DNA of 64,000 nt from Pseudoalteromonas peptidolytica (GTDB lineage Bacteria; Pseudomonadota; Gammaproteobacteria; Enterobacterales; Alteromonadaceae), in NCBI RefSeq assembly GCF_012641745.1, contig NZ_WEHZ01000021.1, positions 1 through 64,000 of the forward strand, given 5' to 3'. Made by a program: the position numbers and the translations under genes. Shown here in pieces: positions 1 through 8,375 of the stretch (positions are counted from its first letter, which is position 1; each line of letters starts with the position of its first letter). The notes below the pieces were generated by a model that was not told the DNA's origin, searched no databases, and worked only from the letters and a program-made list of their open reading frames with translations.

Positions 1-167
1 GGTAGAAAATATGGCCCTATTCAGGCGCTTTGTAATGAATATGCTCAAGCAGTGTGAATGCGGCTTACCGAGTCAACGCAGCAAATTGAAAACCGCTGGC
101 TGGAACGACAAATTTAGGGCACAGGTACTCTTTGGTTTATAAGTAATCAAAGTATGCTCCGCCCCTG
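1..167 (+). mobile_element. Right end of an ISAs1-family insertion sequence
   Basis: The window opens inside the 3' end of a transposase gene. After the stop at 140-142, the plus strand runs to GCCCCTG at 161-167, which on the other strand reads CAGGGGC, a plausible terminal inverted repeat start for ISAs1-type elements. Directly after it the reading of an unrelated LamG protein begins in mid-domain. The left end and any target duplication lie outside the window, so the exact boundary is inferred. Confidence 0.65.
2..142 (+). CDS. ISAs1-family transposase, C-terminal fragment (5' end outside window)
   Basis: Forty-six residues are visible before the stop. They begin VENMALFRRFVMNMLKQ and continue with a basic stretch, then KTAGWND. 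The ISAs1 family typically ends with an N-[ML]-x-[LI]-x-R-R-x-x-x-N-x-[LI]-K helix followed by a K-K-x-A-G-W-[ND] motif, and both are present. The DDE catalytic core lies upstream of the window. Family assignment rests on this tail alone; whether the complete element is intact cannot be judged here. Confidence 0.7.
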   Translation, partial: VENMALFRRFVMNMLKQCECGLPSQRSKLKTAGWNDKFRAQVLFGL

Positions 168-875
168 GGAGATAAGCCGGGAACAAATGAGTGGCATTTA
201 TCTATCTGTAGCGGTAGAAGCTCCAAAGGACTTACATTTGGAGTTGAAGTAGACAAGCAGTCCGTCAGCGTGAGAGATTATGAAGCGCTTACACTCAATG
301 AGTGGTACTTTATTACAGGTGTGCGTGAAGGTGAATATATAAAATTATATAGAAACGGTGAGTTAAGAGGTACTGAGTATGTGGGGAATGGCTCAATAGC
401 AGATACTAGCAGAAGGTTACGGTTTGCAACGTGGGAGAAGTCGACTCTATATAGTCACAGCGCATCAGTGTTGGATGATGTTCAAATATATAGTAGGGCA
501 CTCAGTGAAACTGAAATTGCTCGACTTAGTCAAGGTGGTCTTTTTGCTAAAAGCACTTTGCAACTATGCAAGAGCCAACTAGACTCAGCGGAATTGAGTA
601 TCAGTAGTCTTAGTACTCAGATTGTTAATTTAAGAAACTTATCTAACATTTTAGAAAATAAAGTGGCGTCATTAGTCAATGAAAATGACAGCCTAAATAA
701 AACAATTTCGGAATTGACTCATACTACTCAAAATCAGCAGCAAGAAATTACAGAGCTAGAAAATAGTAATATGTTACTGTTAGAGGAGAGTGCTCAAAAA
801 GATGTTCATATATCTACACTTAATCAAGAAATATTGAATCTAAAAGCGGAGCTCGCGGCGTTAAAAGGCGAATAA
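168..875 (+). pseudogene. LamG-domain/coiled-coil protein, 5'-truncated by the IS
   Basis: The frame is open from just after the IS end (codon at 168) to the stop at 873-875. The first part reads as the C-terminal half of a LamG/concanavalin-like jelly roll, with motifs such as TFGVEVD, NEWYFITG, LYRNGEL and DDVQIYSRALSETEI. About 110 residues of heptad-rich coiled coil follow (SLSTQI..., LENKVASLVNENDSLNK). A GTG at 270 is in frame, but it falls inside the LamG fold, so I do not take it as a genuine start. The simplest reading is a larger surface or secreted LamG protein whose 5' part was displaced by the ISAs1 insertion. LamG domains commonly bind glycans or proteins; the ligand here is unknown. 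Confidence 0.65.
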
Positions 876-988
876 TCGGAAGCTGATGAAATAAAATAGC
901 CGAAGATTTGTAAAAAAATGAGTTAATATCTAATTTTAGTTGCACAAACGGTGCTCATCTCATAAAAAATAAATCTGCGTGATTTAAC

Positions 989-1022
989 GGGATAACCAGA
1001 AATAAGTATTTTTGGTTATCCC
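989..1022. terminator. Inverted repeat between convergent genes
   Basis: Perfect 10-bp arms GGGATAACCA (989-998) and TGGTTATCCC (1013-1022) flank a 14-base loop, six bases beyond the tetR-type stop codon. There is no clear T tract on either strand, so it may be a bidirectional transcription end or an RNA-stabilising hairpin rather than a classical intrinsic terminator. Confidence 0.5.
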
Positions 1023-1027
1023 ATTAC

Positions 1028-1921
1028 CTACACTACTTCTACATCTAGTCTTTCTGCGAGTAATTGACGCTCATTGTTGAGGCCTCGATAATCTCTTAGT
1101 CCAGCGATTAATGCTCTTAGTAATATTGTATCTGGGTTGTTATTTTGTAATTGGTTTTCTAACAGTGTGAGGGTATGTTCAACTATTTTTCGCTTTGGTT
1201 CGGATAGCTTCAGCTTTTGCGCTTTATTTTTGAGCTGAGAAAGTGCTTGCTGAACTTGTTGTTGTTGTAGCTGCTGCTTTTTCGCTTCAATTTCTTTGAG
1301 TGAAGGGAGATCTCTTTCGGTCAATACGGGCGGTAGACCCTGCTTTGGTAGCTGTGTACAGATTGAGTCTAAGCAAGATACAACCCAATTGACCAGCTTT
1401 TCAGTGTCAAAGTCAATTCCCTCGACAACCGAAAGGGAAAGGTAATTAGCGATTATTCCGTCTAACGTCATCGCCAAGTCGGTTTCCCAGCGTTGAATTT
1501 GGTCACCATACTTCTCCCTCAAAAACCCTACTTGTAAGGTCAACCAAGTCAAGCGGAATTCTTGGTAAAACATGAGTAGGCTGTGGTTCAAACTTAGAGA
1601 CTCCTCTTGTAATAACAGGTTAAACATCGCCTGATATTGCTGTAAATCTTCATGTTGAAAGCGAATTTGTTGCCGCAGCTTTTCGTCGGGGGTGAGTGTG
1701 GCGTTTTTCAAAACCGTGGTTATTTTTTCCAGTAAGTTGTTGGTTTGACTTTGAAATACAGCTAATAGTAGATCTTCTTTTGACCTGAAATGCAAATAAA
1801 TAGCCCCTTTTGAGATCCCTACGGAGTCGGCGATAGTTTGCATACTAAACGCACAGTCTCCTTCAGAAACCAACAGTGCTTCTGCACACTCCAAAATTAG
1901 TTTTCGCTTATCAGACATCAT
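1028..1921 (-). CDS. TetR/AcrR-family transcriptional regulator
   Basis: This 297-residue protein has an N-terminal TetR helix-turn-helix at about residues 8-55, with the typical core FSMQTIADSVGISKGAIYLH followed by FRSKEDLLLAVF. The ligand-binding part is longer than usual (TetR proteins are mostly 190-220 residues). It ends in a Gln/Lys-rich helical stretch around residues 205-240 that may be a coiled coil. It is transcribed divergently from the ABC exporter at 2044 with a large palindrome between them, so it most likely represses that exporter and itself. Adjacent Met codons make the start uncertain by one residue; AGGAGG lies just upstream. The ligand is unknown. Confidence 0.9.
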   Translation of the reverse strand: MMSDKRKLILECAEALLVSEGDCAFSMQTIADSVGISKGAIYLHFRSKEDLLLAVFQSQTNNLLEKITTVLKNATLTPDEKLRQQIRFQHEDLQQYQAMFNLLLQEESLSLNHSLLMFYQEFRLTWLTLQVGFLREKYGDQIQRWETDLAMTLDGIIANYLSLSVVEGIDFDTEKLVNWVVSCLDSICTQLPKQGLPPVLTERDLPSLKEIEAKKQQLQQQQVQQALSQLKNKAQKLKLSEPKRKIVEHTLTLLENQLQNNNPDTILLRALIAGLRDYRGLNNERQLLAERLDVEVV

Positions 1922-1946
1922 GCCTCCTGTAATCGTAAATAGTATA

Positions 1947-1990
1947 CAGTCAAATTAAAAGTGACCAATAGGTCATTTTTAATTTGACTG
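1947..1990. promoter_or_regulatory. 44-bp palindromic operator (TetR-type)
   Basis: The 20-base arm 1947-1966 and the arm 1971-1990 are inverted repeats matching at 19 of 20 positions around the 4-base centre AATA. The core reads TGACC-AATA-GGTCA, the usual shape of a TetR-family operator. A TTGACT at 1984-1989 followed 17 bases later by AATTAT (2007-2012) is a candidate promoter for the exporter, so bound repressor would cover the -35 box. A further GGTCA half site lies at 2003-2007. Confidence 0.8.
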
Positions 1991-2043
1991 AGGTTGAAGT
2001 TTGGTCAATTATGTTGCTATGAAATCAACAGGAATATATAAAT

Positions 2044-3795
2044 ATGAATAGTACAGCATCATTAATTCGATTAGTGCGTCGCACAAGGCCTAGTGGGCTG
2101 TTGTTGTCGACACTTTTTGTAGTGACCTTGATGTCTAGTCTTTTAGGATTATTAGTCCCGCTACAAACTAAAGCGCTACTAGATAAGCTGAGTGAGGCAG
2201 GGGCGTTTACCAATGAACAAGCGCTAGTTTTGCTCTCGGTACTAATAGGCTCGGCGATATTAGCTGGGGTAATGACTTATATTATGGGGAAGATCGGTAA
2301 TGAGCAAAAACGCAAGTTGCGTGCAGATTTATTTAACCACATTATAGCTTTACCGATGTCATTCTTTGATAACACTCGGGCTGGAGAGCCTGCAAACCGT
2401 ATCGTGAAAGATACAGAAATTATTGAAAATCTGGTGAGTGAGCAATCAGTTTCATTTCTTTCTGGTGTGGTGTCATTACTGGGGTCTTTTATTATTCTAT
2501 GGTTTCTAGATTGGCAAATGACGATGGTAATGCTCGGGGCTGTTATGGTGAGCTTTATGCTGATTTTACCTTTTTCAATGAGGCTCACCATGCTTTCAAA
2601 GCACCTACAAGATACGGAAGCATCTTTGTTAGGGCGACTAACAGAGCTGTTTTCTAATATTCGACTACTCAGAACACAATGTGCGCAAGAATTTGAAATT
2701 AATCACAATAATAGCCAGTTAAATGGGCTTTATCATACCGCAATGAAAGAGCATTTCTTACTTGCTACGATTGGTTCATTAGTCAATTTGGTTATTATGG
2801 GGTCTATTGTTTTGGTACTAGGGTTTGGTGCTTCACGCGTTGCAAGTGGAGTGATGACACTTGGTGCTTTTGTTGCTTTTATCATGTTTTTATTAAATAT
2901 AGTCTTACCTATGGGTCAGCTAAGTATGGTAGTCGCCGCATTCAATAAAGCAAAAGGCGCTGCTATTCGGATCAATGAGATATTGACTACTCCTTTACAA
3001 ATAGAAGAGGGGGTGAAATTAAGTTTGACCAATGAGTCAATCATTGTCAGAGAGTTATCATTTGGTTACCGTGATGACAAAATGATATTTGATACATTGA
3101 ATTGTAGGTTCATGGCTGGAAAAACGACAGCCATTGTTGGAGCATCTGGCGCAGGTAAGTCTACTTTGTTCGCATTGCTACAGGGCTTTTATCAGGCTAA
3201 AAGTGGATGTATCGAAGTCGCAGGTTCAAATTTGAATGAGATAGACAAAGAGAGTCTTAGATCACAAGTTGGGTATGTGGCACAAGACAGCCCACTATTG
3301 TGTGCGACAATATACGAGAACTTGGTTTATGGTGCAAAGCAACAACCAGATCCGGAGCGACTGAGGCAGGCTATTATTGATGCCGATCTCAAGCATTTTA
3401 TCGATACCCTGCCAGTTGGGCTAGATACTCAAGTTGGTGAACGCGGCGTCACTCTATCAGGAGGGCAAAGGCAGCGTATTGCGTTAGCGCGAGCATTATT
3501 GAAGGAGCCAGCTGTACTTTTATTAGATGAAGCAACAGCTAATCTTGATGCGCATACGGAAGCTGCTATTCAACTTGCATTACACAAAGCGCAAGCCGGC
3601 CGAACTACGATTATTGCTGCGCACCGCTTAAGTACGGTTGTAGATGCTGACAATATCTTGGTAATCCAAAATGGAAAAGTTGAATCACAAGGTAAGCATG
3701 ATGAATTGATGCAAAGCAGTGAGTTTTACAGCCAACTGATAAGTAAGCAGTTCGGATTAAAAACAAACAGGGACATCACTGTAGCTTGCTCTTAA
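2044..3795 (+). CDS. ABC exporter, fused membrane and ATPase domains
   Basis: The 583-residue half transporter is of the MsbA/LmrA type. The six-helix transmembrane domain covers about residues 20-315, and the nucleotide-binding domain about 335-570. Walker A (GASGAGKST), Q-loop region, signature (LSGGQRQRIALARAL), Walker B (VLLLDEATANLD) and switch histidine (AAHRLST) are all intact, so it should work as a homodimer. Length is normal for the family. It is divergent from a TetR repressor and shares its operator region, which argues for inducible efflux of a toxic or signalling compound rather than a housekeeping lipid flippase. The substrate cannot be told from sequence. ATG 2044 is preceded by a weak AGGAA. 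Confidence 0.92.
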   Translation: MNSTASLIRLVRRTRPSGLLLSTLFVVTLMSSLLGLLVPLQTKALLDKLSEAGAFTNEQALVLLSVLIGSAILAGVMTYIMGKIGNEQKRKLRADLFNHIIALPMSFFDNTRAGEPANRIVKDTEIIENLVSEQSVSFLSGVVSLLGSFIILWFLDWQMTMVMLGAVMVSFMLILPFSMRLTMLSKHLQDTEASLLGRLTELFSNIRLLRTQCAQEFEINHNNSQLNGLYHTAMKEHFLLATIGSLVNLVIMGSIVLVLGFGASRVASGVMTLGAFVAFIMFLLNIVLPMGQLSMVVAAFNKAKGAAIRINEILTTPLQIEEGVKLSLTNESIIVRELSFGYRDDKMIFDTLNCRFMAGKTTAIVGASGAGKSTLFALLQGFYQAKSGCIEVAGSNLNEIDKESLRSQVGYVAQDSPLLCATIYENLVYGAKQQPDPERLRQAIIDADLKHFIDTLPVGLDTQVGERGVTLSGGQRQRIALARALLKEPAVLLLDEATANLDAHTEAAIQLALHKAQAGRTTIIAAHRLSTVVDADNILVIQNGKVESQGKHDELMQSSEFYSQLISKQFGLKTNRDITVACS

Positions 3796-3834
3796 GCTGT
3801 GTACCTGTTTGTAATTAAACTGCGAATACACATC

Positions 3835-3881
3835 TGCCCCCTTACTATAACAAAGCTTTCGCGTTTGTTTTTGAGGGGGCA
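3835..3881 (+). terminator. Probable terminator hairpin after the ABC exporter
   Basis: TGCCCCC (3835-3841) pairs with GGGGGCA (3875-3881), and inside it AACAAA pairs with TTTGTT. It begins 39 bases after the exporter stop. The T tract is poor, so termination may be partial. Confidence 0.5.
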
Positions 3882-4130
3882 TCACTCTACTTTAGTATTT
3901 GGTAATTATTTTGTATTAATTTTTATTTTAGTGTTGGTTCTTTTTGGTGGTTTGTAATACAGTTAACGTGATAAACAACCTCTGCCTTAGATTAAAGTTG
4001 CTGTAGTAGGTACGGTATATTTTAACTTGAATATTTTTATGAGTTAAACAAGTTCATATTTTTCGGCTGGTTGTAAAGGGAGGAATCACCAGGAGGGTAA
4101 GCTATTTAATTGATACGTATAGGTTTGCTT

Positions 4131-4232
4131 ATGTCTCGTAAAACTTTACACCCCAATTCACGTACATCATTACCTCTTGTGCTGCTCATGACCGTGTTGT
4201 TGTTAGTGTTTACGTTTTTGCATTTTCCTTAA
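4131..4232 (+). CDS. Possible 33-residue single-span membrane peptide
   Basis: A short frame encodes MSRKTLHPNSR followed by a hydrophobic run (LPLVLLMTVLLLVFTFL) ending HFP. Positive residues before one membrane helix fit a small inner-membrane protein. A weak AGG precedes ATG 4131. A strong AGGAGGG at about 4091-4097 could instead serve an in-frame TTG at 4110. It sits in an otherwise decayed stretch, so it may be a remnant; I do not recognise it. Confidence 0.3.
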   Translation: MSRKTLHPNSRTSLPLVLLMTVLLLVFTFLHFP

Positions 4233-4726
4233 TGTGTAGAAGCTACCTAAAATGCCGCGTAGAGTACACCTCCAATCGCTTTTCATCTCGATATAACTCG
4301 AGCTTTTTCAAATGTCGACGCCATAGTTAAATTAGCACATCGTTTCGGTGCCTCTATTAAACTTATACAGTTAGATACAGAACCAAACTGGAGTAAACTT
4401 GGGCGGAATACGTAGTTTACGATTCAAACCTTTGCTCCAATAAATCAACAAAACAACCTCAGCTGAGCTTGTTCCACACTTTGTAACAGTTTTTATATCG
4501 TCAAATTTAATATTTAAAACAAATGCTTATGGTTCTTTGTTAGTCGGGTAACGTAATTCAATTGTTTGGTGGTGTAATTCTGGCCGCGATAATTTGCTTA
4601 TTGCTCCCAACTCGGTATAGTTTAACGCTGGCCAAATAAAGTAAACCTGAGCTTGGGTAGTAAACGTATTTTTAACACCAAACCGCCATGACAAACTGGT
4701 TGTATTGGTAGCAAAAGGTGACGACT
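4233..4726. other. Gene-poor, apparently decayed stretch
   Basis: No convincing gene is present. Two short broken frames have protein-like composition: one about 4261-4410 (including VKLAHRFGASIKLIQLD) and one about 4668-4767 (including DKLVVLVAKGDDL). Their order and wording faintly recall the start and end of an HPr-like phosphocarrier, separated by about 260 bases of nonsense. This is a loose resemblance only. Together with the neighbouring old repeat copy, the block looks like degraded sequence. Confidence 0.3.
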
Positions 4727-4930
4727 TAGTTATGCTGTCAGACTACTTGCTCAATTTGAGGGAGTAAAATTGGGGCTTACTATGTGAAAAGCTTTTTGTT
4801 TGGGACCACTAAATAGCAACTTTTACCCGTGCTTGAATGGGCATAAGTACGTTGGCGAAAGCAGCAGTGGTTGGATGTGATCAATATGCTTGCTTTACCT
4901 CAAAATAGTTTATTTAAGTAAATTGGTATA
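4727..4930. repeat. Diverged full-length copy of dispersed repeat family 1
   Basis: The stretch lines up end to end with the copies at 7368-7580 and 25095-25307. It shows TTGCTCAATTTGA near 4747, an ACTAAATAGCAA block near 4820, GGCGAAAGCAGCA in the middle and CCTCAAAATAG...AAATTGGTATA at 4898-4930. Many substitutions mark it as an old copy, and the left terminus is hard to place. Confidence 0.6.
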
Positions 4931-5077
4931 AAACGCATTTTAGTGGACGAAAGTGCTGTTTAAAGTGAGCTTTAAAAACAACGTTTTTATTACCTCTTTA
5001 CCTTAATCTCAGGTTAGGAAAATATCGTCCATATTATATGGACATCATAAAATAGGCCTTAGTTTTCAGAGGCAGGT

Positions 5078-5545
5078 ATGCAATTAATTCAGCTAAAATC
5101 AGATGATCCACAAGTAATGTCGGTGTTTTCTGAAATAGATAAGCTTATGAATAGCTTATATCCAATCGCAAGTGCACAATCTTTATCGGTGGAAGAGATC
5201 AATCAACCTAATGTCTACGCTGTAGGTTTACAAAATGATGACGGTATAGTTGCTTGTGGAGCTATCGTTAAGCAGTTTGATAAAACGCTTTATGGCGAGA
5301 TTAAACGGCTGTACGTAAAGCCGAGCTATAGGGGGAAGGGGCTATCCAAACGGATTATGCAGATTTTACTTCATTACGCTGGTGAAGCGCAAATTCCACT
5401 TATTCGCTTAGAAACAGGTTCAAAGCAAACAAGTGCTATCAACTTGTATGAAACTTTAGGTTTTGAGCGTTGTGAACGTTTTGGTATGTATCGCGACAAC
5501 CCACTTAGTGTGTTTATGTCGCTATCCCTAAATACTGGCAACTAA
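5078..5545 (+). CDS. GNAT-family N-acetyltransferase
   Basis: The 155-residue protein has the single-domain GNAT length. The acetyl-CoA pyrophosphate loop is visible as VKPSYRGKGLSKRIM (about residues 86-100, R-x-x-G-x-G/A type), followed by the motif B helix with SAINLYETLGFERC near residues 122-135. The GEIKRLYV strand before the loop is typical. The closest family resemblance is to small acetyltransferases of the PA4866/YhbS kind; the acceptor amine is unknown. It stands alone between the decayed stretch and a convergent gene pair, starting from ATG 5078 after AGAGGCAGGT. Confidence 0.85.
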   Translation: MQLIQLKSDDPQVMSVFSEIDKLMNSLYPIASAQSLSVEEINQPNVYAVGLQNDDGIVACGAIVKQFDKTLYGEIKRLYVKPSYRGKGLSKRIMQILLHYAGEAQIPLIRLETGSKQTSAINLYETLGFERCERFGMYRDNPLSVFMSLSLNTGN

Positions 5546-5633
5546 ATGGTAGGAAAGTGGTTAACGTAACCGCTATTACGTTAACCATGTTGTCAATGCT
5601 ACTTAAACTAAAGCTCCGTATTTGGCGTGGTTT

Positions 5634-6170
5634 TTATGGCTTTGATTTTTGCATGAAGATAGTGACTTCAGCCATGACAATCCCAAACTTTTCGATATAA
5701 GAGCGATTAATGAGTGTTGATTGGTCGAATGACCACATCCAATCATCAAATTTAACCTCATAGCTCGTGTCTCCAACAGGGAGATCCATTCTGTATTGCC
5801 AATTCATGGCGTTGCCAAATGTACCACCGGTTGCTTTATCAAGAATATCACCAGCAACGCCGGAATATTGATTATCAGCTTCTTTACTAATGGTCCAAAC
5901 TCTTGTTTTTACACCGTCCCCGAGTAGGTACTCAAAATATTCGTCGAGTACGAGCTGGCCGCTGTTATTGATTGAGCCTTTGATATCTACGGTGAACTGT
6001 TGTACTAAATTTCCATCTCTGTCTTGAACTATGCCCCAGGCCTTTACATCTCCTAAAAAGAAGTCATAAGGGTCAAATTTTGGCGTCAGTGAGGTGTATT
6101 TAGCCCCCTCAATTCCTGTACTACATGCGGTTAAAAACAATATTATCAGTGAACTAAAAATTAAACGCAT
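5634..6170 (-). CDS. DUF3833-family lipoprotein
   Basis: The 178-residue precursor has a lipoprotein signal, with the lipobox LTAC at about residues 13-16. The mature part matches the DUF3833 pattern: FDPYDFFLGDVKAWGIVQDRDG near the start, a central VWTI and a C-terminal DDWMW. Members are beta-rich outer-membrane or periplasmic lipoproteins of unknown function in gammaproteobacteria. It follows the chalcone isomerase-like gene by two bases, so the two are co-transcribed and probably act together at the cell envelope. No catalytic residues can be proposed. Confidence 0.85.
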   Translation of the reverse strand: MRLIFSSLIILFLTACSTGIEGAKYTSLTPKFDPYDFFLGDVKAWGIVQDRDGNLVQQFTVDIKGSINNSGQLVLDEYFEYLLGDGVKTRVWTISKEADNQYSGVAGDILDKATGGTFGNAMNWQYRMDLPVGDTSYEVKFDDWMWSFDQSTLINRSYIEKFGIVMAEVTIFMQKSKP

Positions 6171-6172
6171 AA

Positions 6173-6694
6173 CTATCTCCTTAGGCCTAACAGCTCGTTG
6201 CGCATTTGCGGCTCTGTGGTTTTTTTACCGAGCCAGATATTAAAAAACCACGTGGTAAAAGCTGGATCTTTGACTTCGCCTATCAATTCGTTGTTGTGAT
6301 AGAACAGAGTATGGTCTTGTGCTGTTTTAATTCCAAGAAGCACCGTTTCATCTTTCACATCAGGGAATATATTGTTCATTATTGTGAGCCACTGATCACC
6401 GAGCTCAGCATCATTAAAGCCTTGTTTTTGCATTTCTTCGAGAGAACGTTTGGCAATGTCTTCACCATTTAATGAGCGAAGGTACTGCAACTTGAGCGCG
6501 AATGGTTGGGTGGCAGAAAAGTTACCTTGGGTAGCAAAAAGACTCGCGTCATACACATCCCAAAAAAGATATGTCATGCGACTAGTTTGACCAACTTGTT
6601 TTGGGTTTTCGATAAAGTTTGCTATTACATTTTCACTGGCAGTGGCTAACTTGCTAAGTAGCAGCAACAAAGTAAAAAGGATCGTCCTTCGCAT
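6173..6694 (-). CDS. Chalcone isomerase-like exported protein
   Basis: The 173-residue protein starts with a signal peptide (MRRTILFTLLLLLSKLATAS). The mature region matches the bacterial chalcone isomerase-like family: MTYLFWDVYDASLFA, a middle segment FALKLQYLRSLNGEDIAKRS and a late WFFNIWLG. Bacterial members are fatty-acid-binding-like periplasmic proteins and have not been shown to be real chalcone isomerases. It is the first gene of a two-gene operon with the DUF3833 lipoprotein, a pairing commonly seen in marine gammaproteobacteria. Divergent from the acetyltransferase at 6832. Confidence 0.85.
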   Translation of the reverse strand: MRRTILFTLLLLLSKLATASENVIANFIENPKQVGQTSRMTYLFWDVYDASLFATQGNFSATQPFALKLQYLRSLNGEDIAKRSLEEMQKQGFNDAELGDQWLTIMNNIFPDVKDETVLLGIKTAQDHTLFYHNNELIGEVKDPAFTTWFFNIWLGKKTTEPQMRNELLGLRR

Positions 6695-6831
6695 TGATTT
6701 TCTCCAATTTCAACAATGCTAACCTTTACGTATGAAAGTGCTGCTTTGTTCACTTTGGTTGCTTGCTTGTCTCATTGTTATCTTTTCATATTATTTGTTA
6801 AGCTGGGTGAAACCTGATTATTGGAGTAACA

Positions 6832-7314
6832 ATGAACATCTCTATTCGCCCTGCCATAATCACAGATGCAGAAACCATCTTACACTTTATCAATGAGCTG
6901 GCTGTGTATGAAAAAGAGCCTGATGCTGTATTAAATACCGTAGCTGAAATTGAAGATAAGCTATTTGGCGCAGATGCCAGAGCACACAGTGTGATCTGCG
7001 AGTCAGAAGGGGTCGCTATCGGCTTTGCTGTTTACTTTTTTAATTACTCTACATGGCTCGGTAAACACGGCCTATATCTCGAAGATTTGTATGTCTCTCA
7101 AGATAAACGTGGCAGTGGGGCAGGTAAAGGGATCATGAAGTATTTAGCACAGTTAGCGTTAGAGAAAGGGTGCGGTCGTTTTGAATGGGTAGTACTTGAT
7201 TGGAATAAGCCGTCAATAGACTTTTATGAGAGTATCGGTGCTAAAGCCCAGAGTGAATGGATTATTTATCGTTTATCAGGACAGGCGTTGCTCGATTTTG
7301 CAAAAGACGAATAG
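6832..7314 (+). CDS. Diamine (spermidine/thialysine-type) N-acetyltransferase
   Basis: The 160-residue GNAT protein resembles the SSAT/SAT2 group. It has an N-terminal IRPA segment, ELAVYEKEPDAV, the central NYSTWLGKHGLYLEDLYV, the acetyl-CoA loop DKRGSGAGKGIM, and the family hallmark RFEWVVLDWNKPSIDFYESIGA. In SSAT-like enzymes that last motif lines the substrate pocket. The likely role is acetylation of a diamine, polyamine or lysine analogue in the cytoplasm. ATG 6832 follows TTGGAGTAAC, a good ribosome binding site. Its 3' side runs into a repeat cluster. Confidence 0.88.
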   Translation: MNISIRPAIITDAETILHFINELAVYEKEPDAVLNTVAEIEDKLFGADARAHSVICESEGVAIGFAVYFFNYSTWLGKHGLYLEDLYVSQDKRGSGAGKGIMKYLAQLALEKGCGRFEWVVLDWNKPSIDFYESIGAKAQSEWIIYRLSGQALLDFAKDE

Positions 7315-7367
7315 TCTGGGTGTCTGGGTGCTGGACAAGTTGTGCTCTCTTTCACGGGCATCTTATA

Positions 7368-7580
7368 TTATACCAATTTGACTTAATACCTGCTCAATTT
7401 GAAGTTGTAAATATGACATTAACCGCATTAAGGGTTTCTTATTTAGAACAACTAAATAGAAAAATTTTTGCCTTGCCTACAGGACGTAGGTGCCTCGGCG
7501 TGAGCAGGACGCGGAAGCGGTGTTATCGACAAGATTTTCTCGCCTCAAAATAGACCACTTAATTAAGATAATTGGTATTA
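7368..7580. repeat. Dispersed repeat family 1, full-length copy
   Basis: This 213-bp element begins TTATACCAATTTGACTTAAT and ends CTTAATTAAGATAATTGG plus TATTA. The ends are imperfect inverted repeats sharing TACCAATT(T)NNCTTAAT. The interior carries GCCTTGCCTACAGGACGTAG and GCAGGACGCGGAAGCGG blocks. It matches 25095-25307 on the opposite strand nearly end to end. No transposase is encoded, so it is MITE-like. Any reading frame through it is incidental. Confidence 0.85.
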
Positions 7581-7584
7581 AGTA

Positions 7585-7620
7585 ACCTGAGCTGCGGATA
7601 ATTAAATGCCTTTCTAGCAG
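7585..7620. repeat. Dispersed repeat family 2, copy
   Basis: A 36-bp stretch contains TGAGCTGCGGATAATTAAAT followed by GCCTTTCTAGCAG. Similar versions lie at 24993-25035, 38634-38667 and, inverted, at 52826-52871. From 7621 to the SelW-like gene at 7849 I see nothing else of note. Confidence 0.5.
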
Positions 7621-7848
7621 TCAGTGCCTGCTGATACATTGGCCAGAGAGGATGTGGTATTTCCCCTAAAACTCTCTGGCTAGACAAGGAGAAGAATGAA
7701 GATGTGCTGCAGAAGCAATAAGCTAAAACATTCCTCATCCAGTCTTAGGTTAAATAAAATACAATGAGTGTTCTGATATTTTTTACGGATCACCAGACCA
7801 ACTTAGAGACCCTCAGTTAGGTGAAGCCGTTAATGTTTATGCCGTGTC

Positions 7849-8127
7849 TCAGTGTTTATCGACATGGCCTAAGTCACGTGAAGGGTCTAACAAATCACGA
7901 ACCTTTCGTTTTAGTATTTTGGCTTCAGGAAAACCACCATCAGCTTTACGGCACCAAATTAATGTATTGTCGTAATAGATTTCAAATACGCCTTTACTCG
8001 CAGGAACCAAGGCAACTTGCTGAAGGTCGTCAGAAAAAGTTGATAGCAGCTCTTGGGCTAGCCATGTTGCTCTGAGCATCCATTGACAGAGCACGCAGTA
8101 GTGAATAGTGATAGTGGGTTTATTCAT
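7849..8127 (-). CDS. SelW/Rdx-family thioredoxin-like protein (CxxC form)
   Basis: The 92-residue protein matches the Rdx (SelT/SelW/SelH) family. It starts with a short strand and a redox loop YCVLCQWMLRATWLAQELL, continues with a strand ending GVFEIYYDN, and then the family-typical ADGGFPEAKILKRKVRDLL. The redox site is CVLC with two cysteines, not selenocysteine. Rdx proteins are small cytoplasmic thiol redox proteins with poorly known partners. It is transcribed away from the 8.4-kb terminator and has no obvious operon partner. The opposite strand is also open across it but encodes no recognisable protein. Confidence 0.88.
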   Translation of the reverse strand: MNKPTITIHYCVLCQWMLRATWLAQELLSTFSDDLQQVALVPASKGVFEIYYDNTLIWCRKADGGFPEAKILKRKVRDLLDPSRDLGHVDKH

Positions 8128-8375
8128 AGTTGACTTTACTTCTGATTGTTTGTGTATGTGCCTGTGCTGGGAGTTGCATTGAGGCTGGCTTGGGTAAGTT
8201 TACCAGACTCCCTGTTGAGCGTCATAAACAATACTAGGATGAACGTGAGGTAAAGTGAGTAGTAACATAATTTTTATCAATATAGATTGACTAGCAGCTT
8301 AATCACACCTTGAGTTATGTAACACATTAAATTGCAGGAAAGTAAAAAGTATGAGATGAAAATAATAATGTCGAG
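8128..8375. other. Intergenic stretch, no gene seen
   Basis: Together with 8401-8512 this spacer separates the SelW-like gene from the terminator and hydroxylase gene. It has no credible coding frame. GACCT...AGGTC around 8414-8431 is a small inverted repeat of unknown meaning. Confidence 0.5.

Noticed and set aside
4380..4440. Possible tRNA-like T-arm (GATTCAAAC)
   Set aside because: No matching acceptor, D or anticodon arms can be folded around it.
7257..7553. Open frame overlapping the acetyltransferase end and a repeat
   Set aside because: Most of it lies inside a family 1 repeat copy, and its sequence has no protein character.
7821..8075. Plus-strand frame opposite the SelW-like gene
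   Set aside because: The minus strand encodes a clear Rdx protein with CxxC; the plus frame has no domain or ribosome site.
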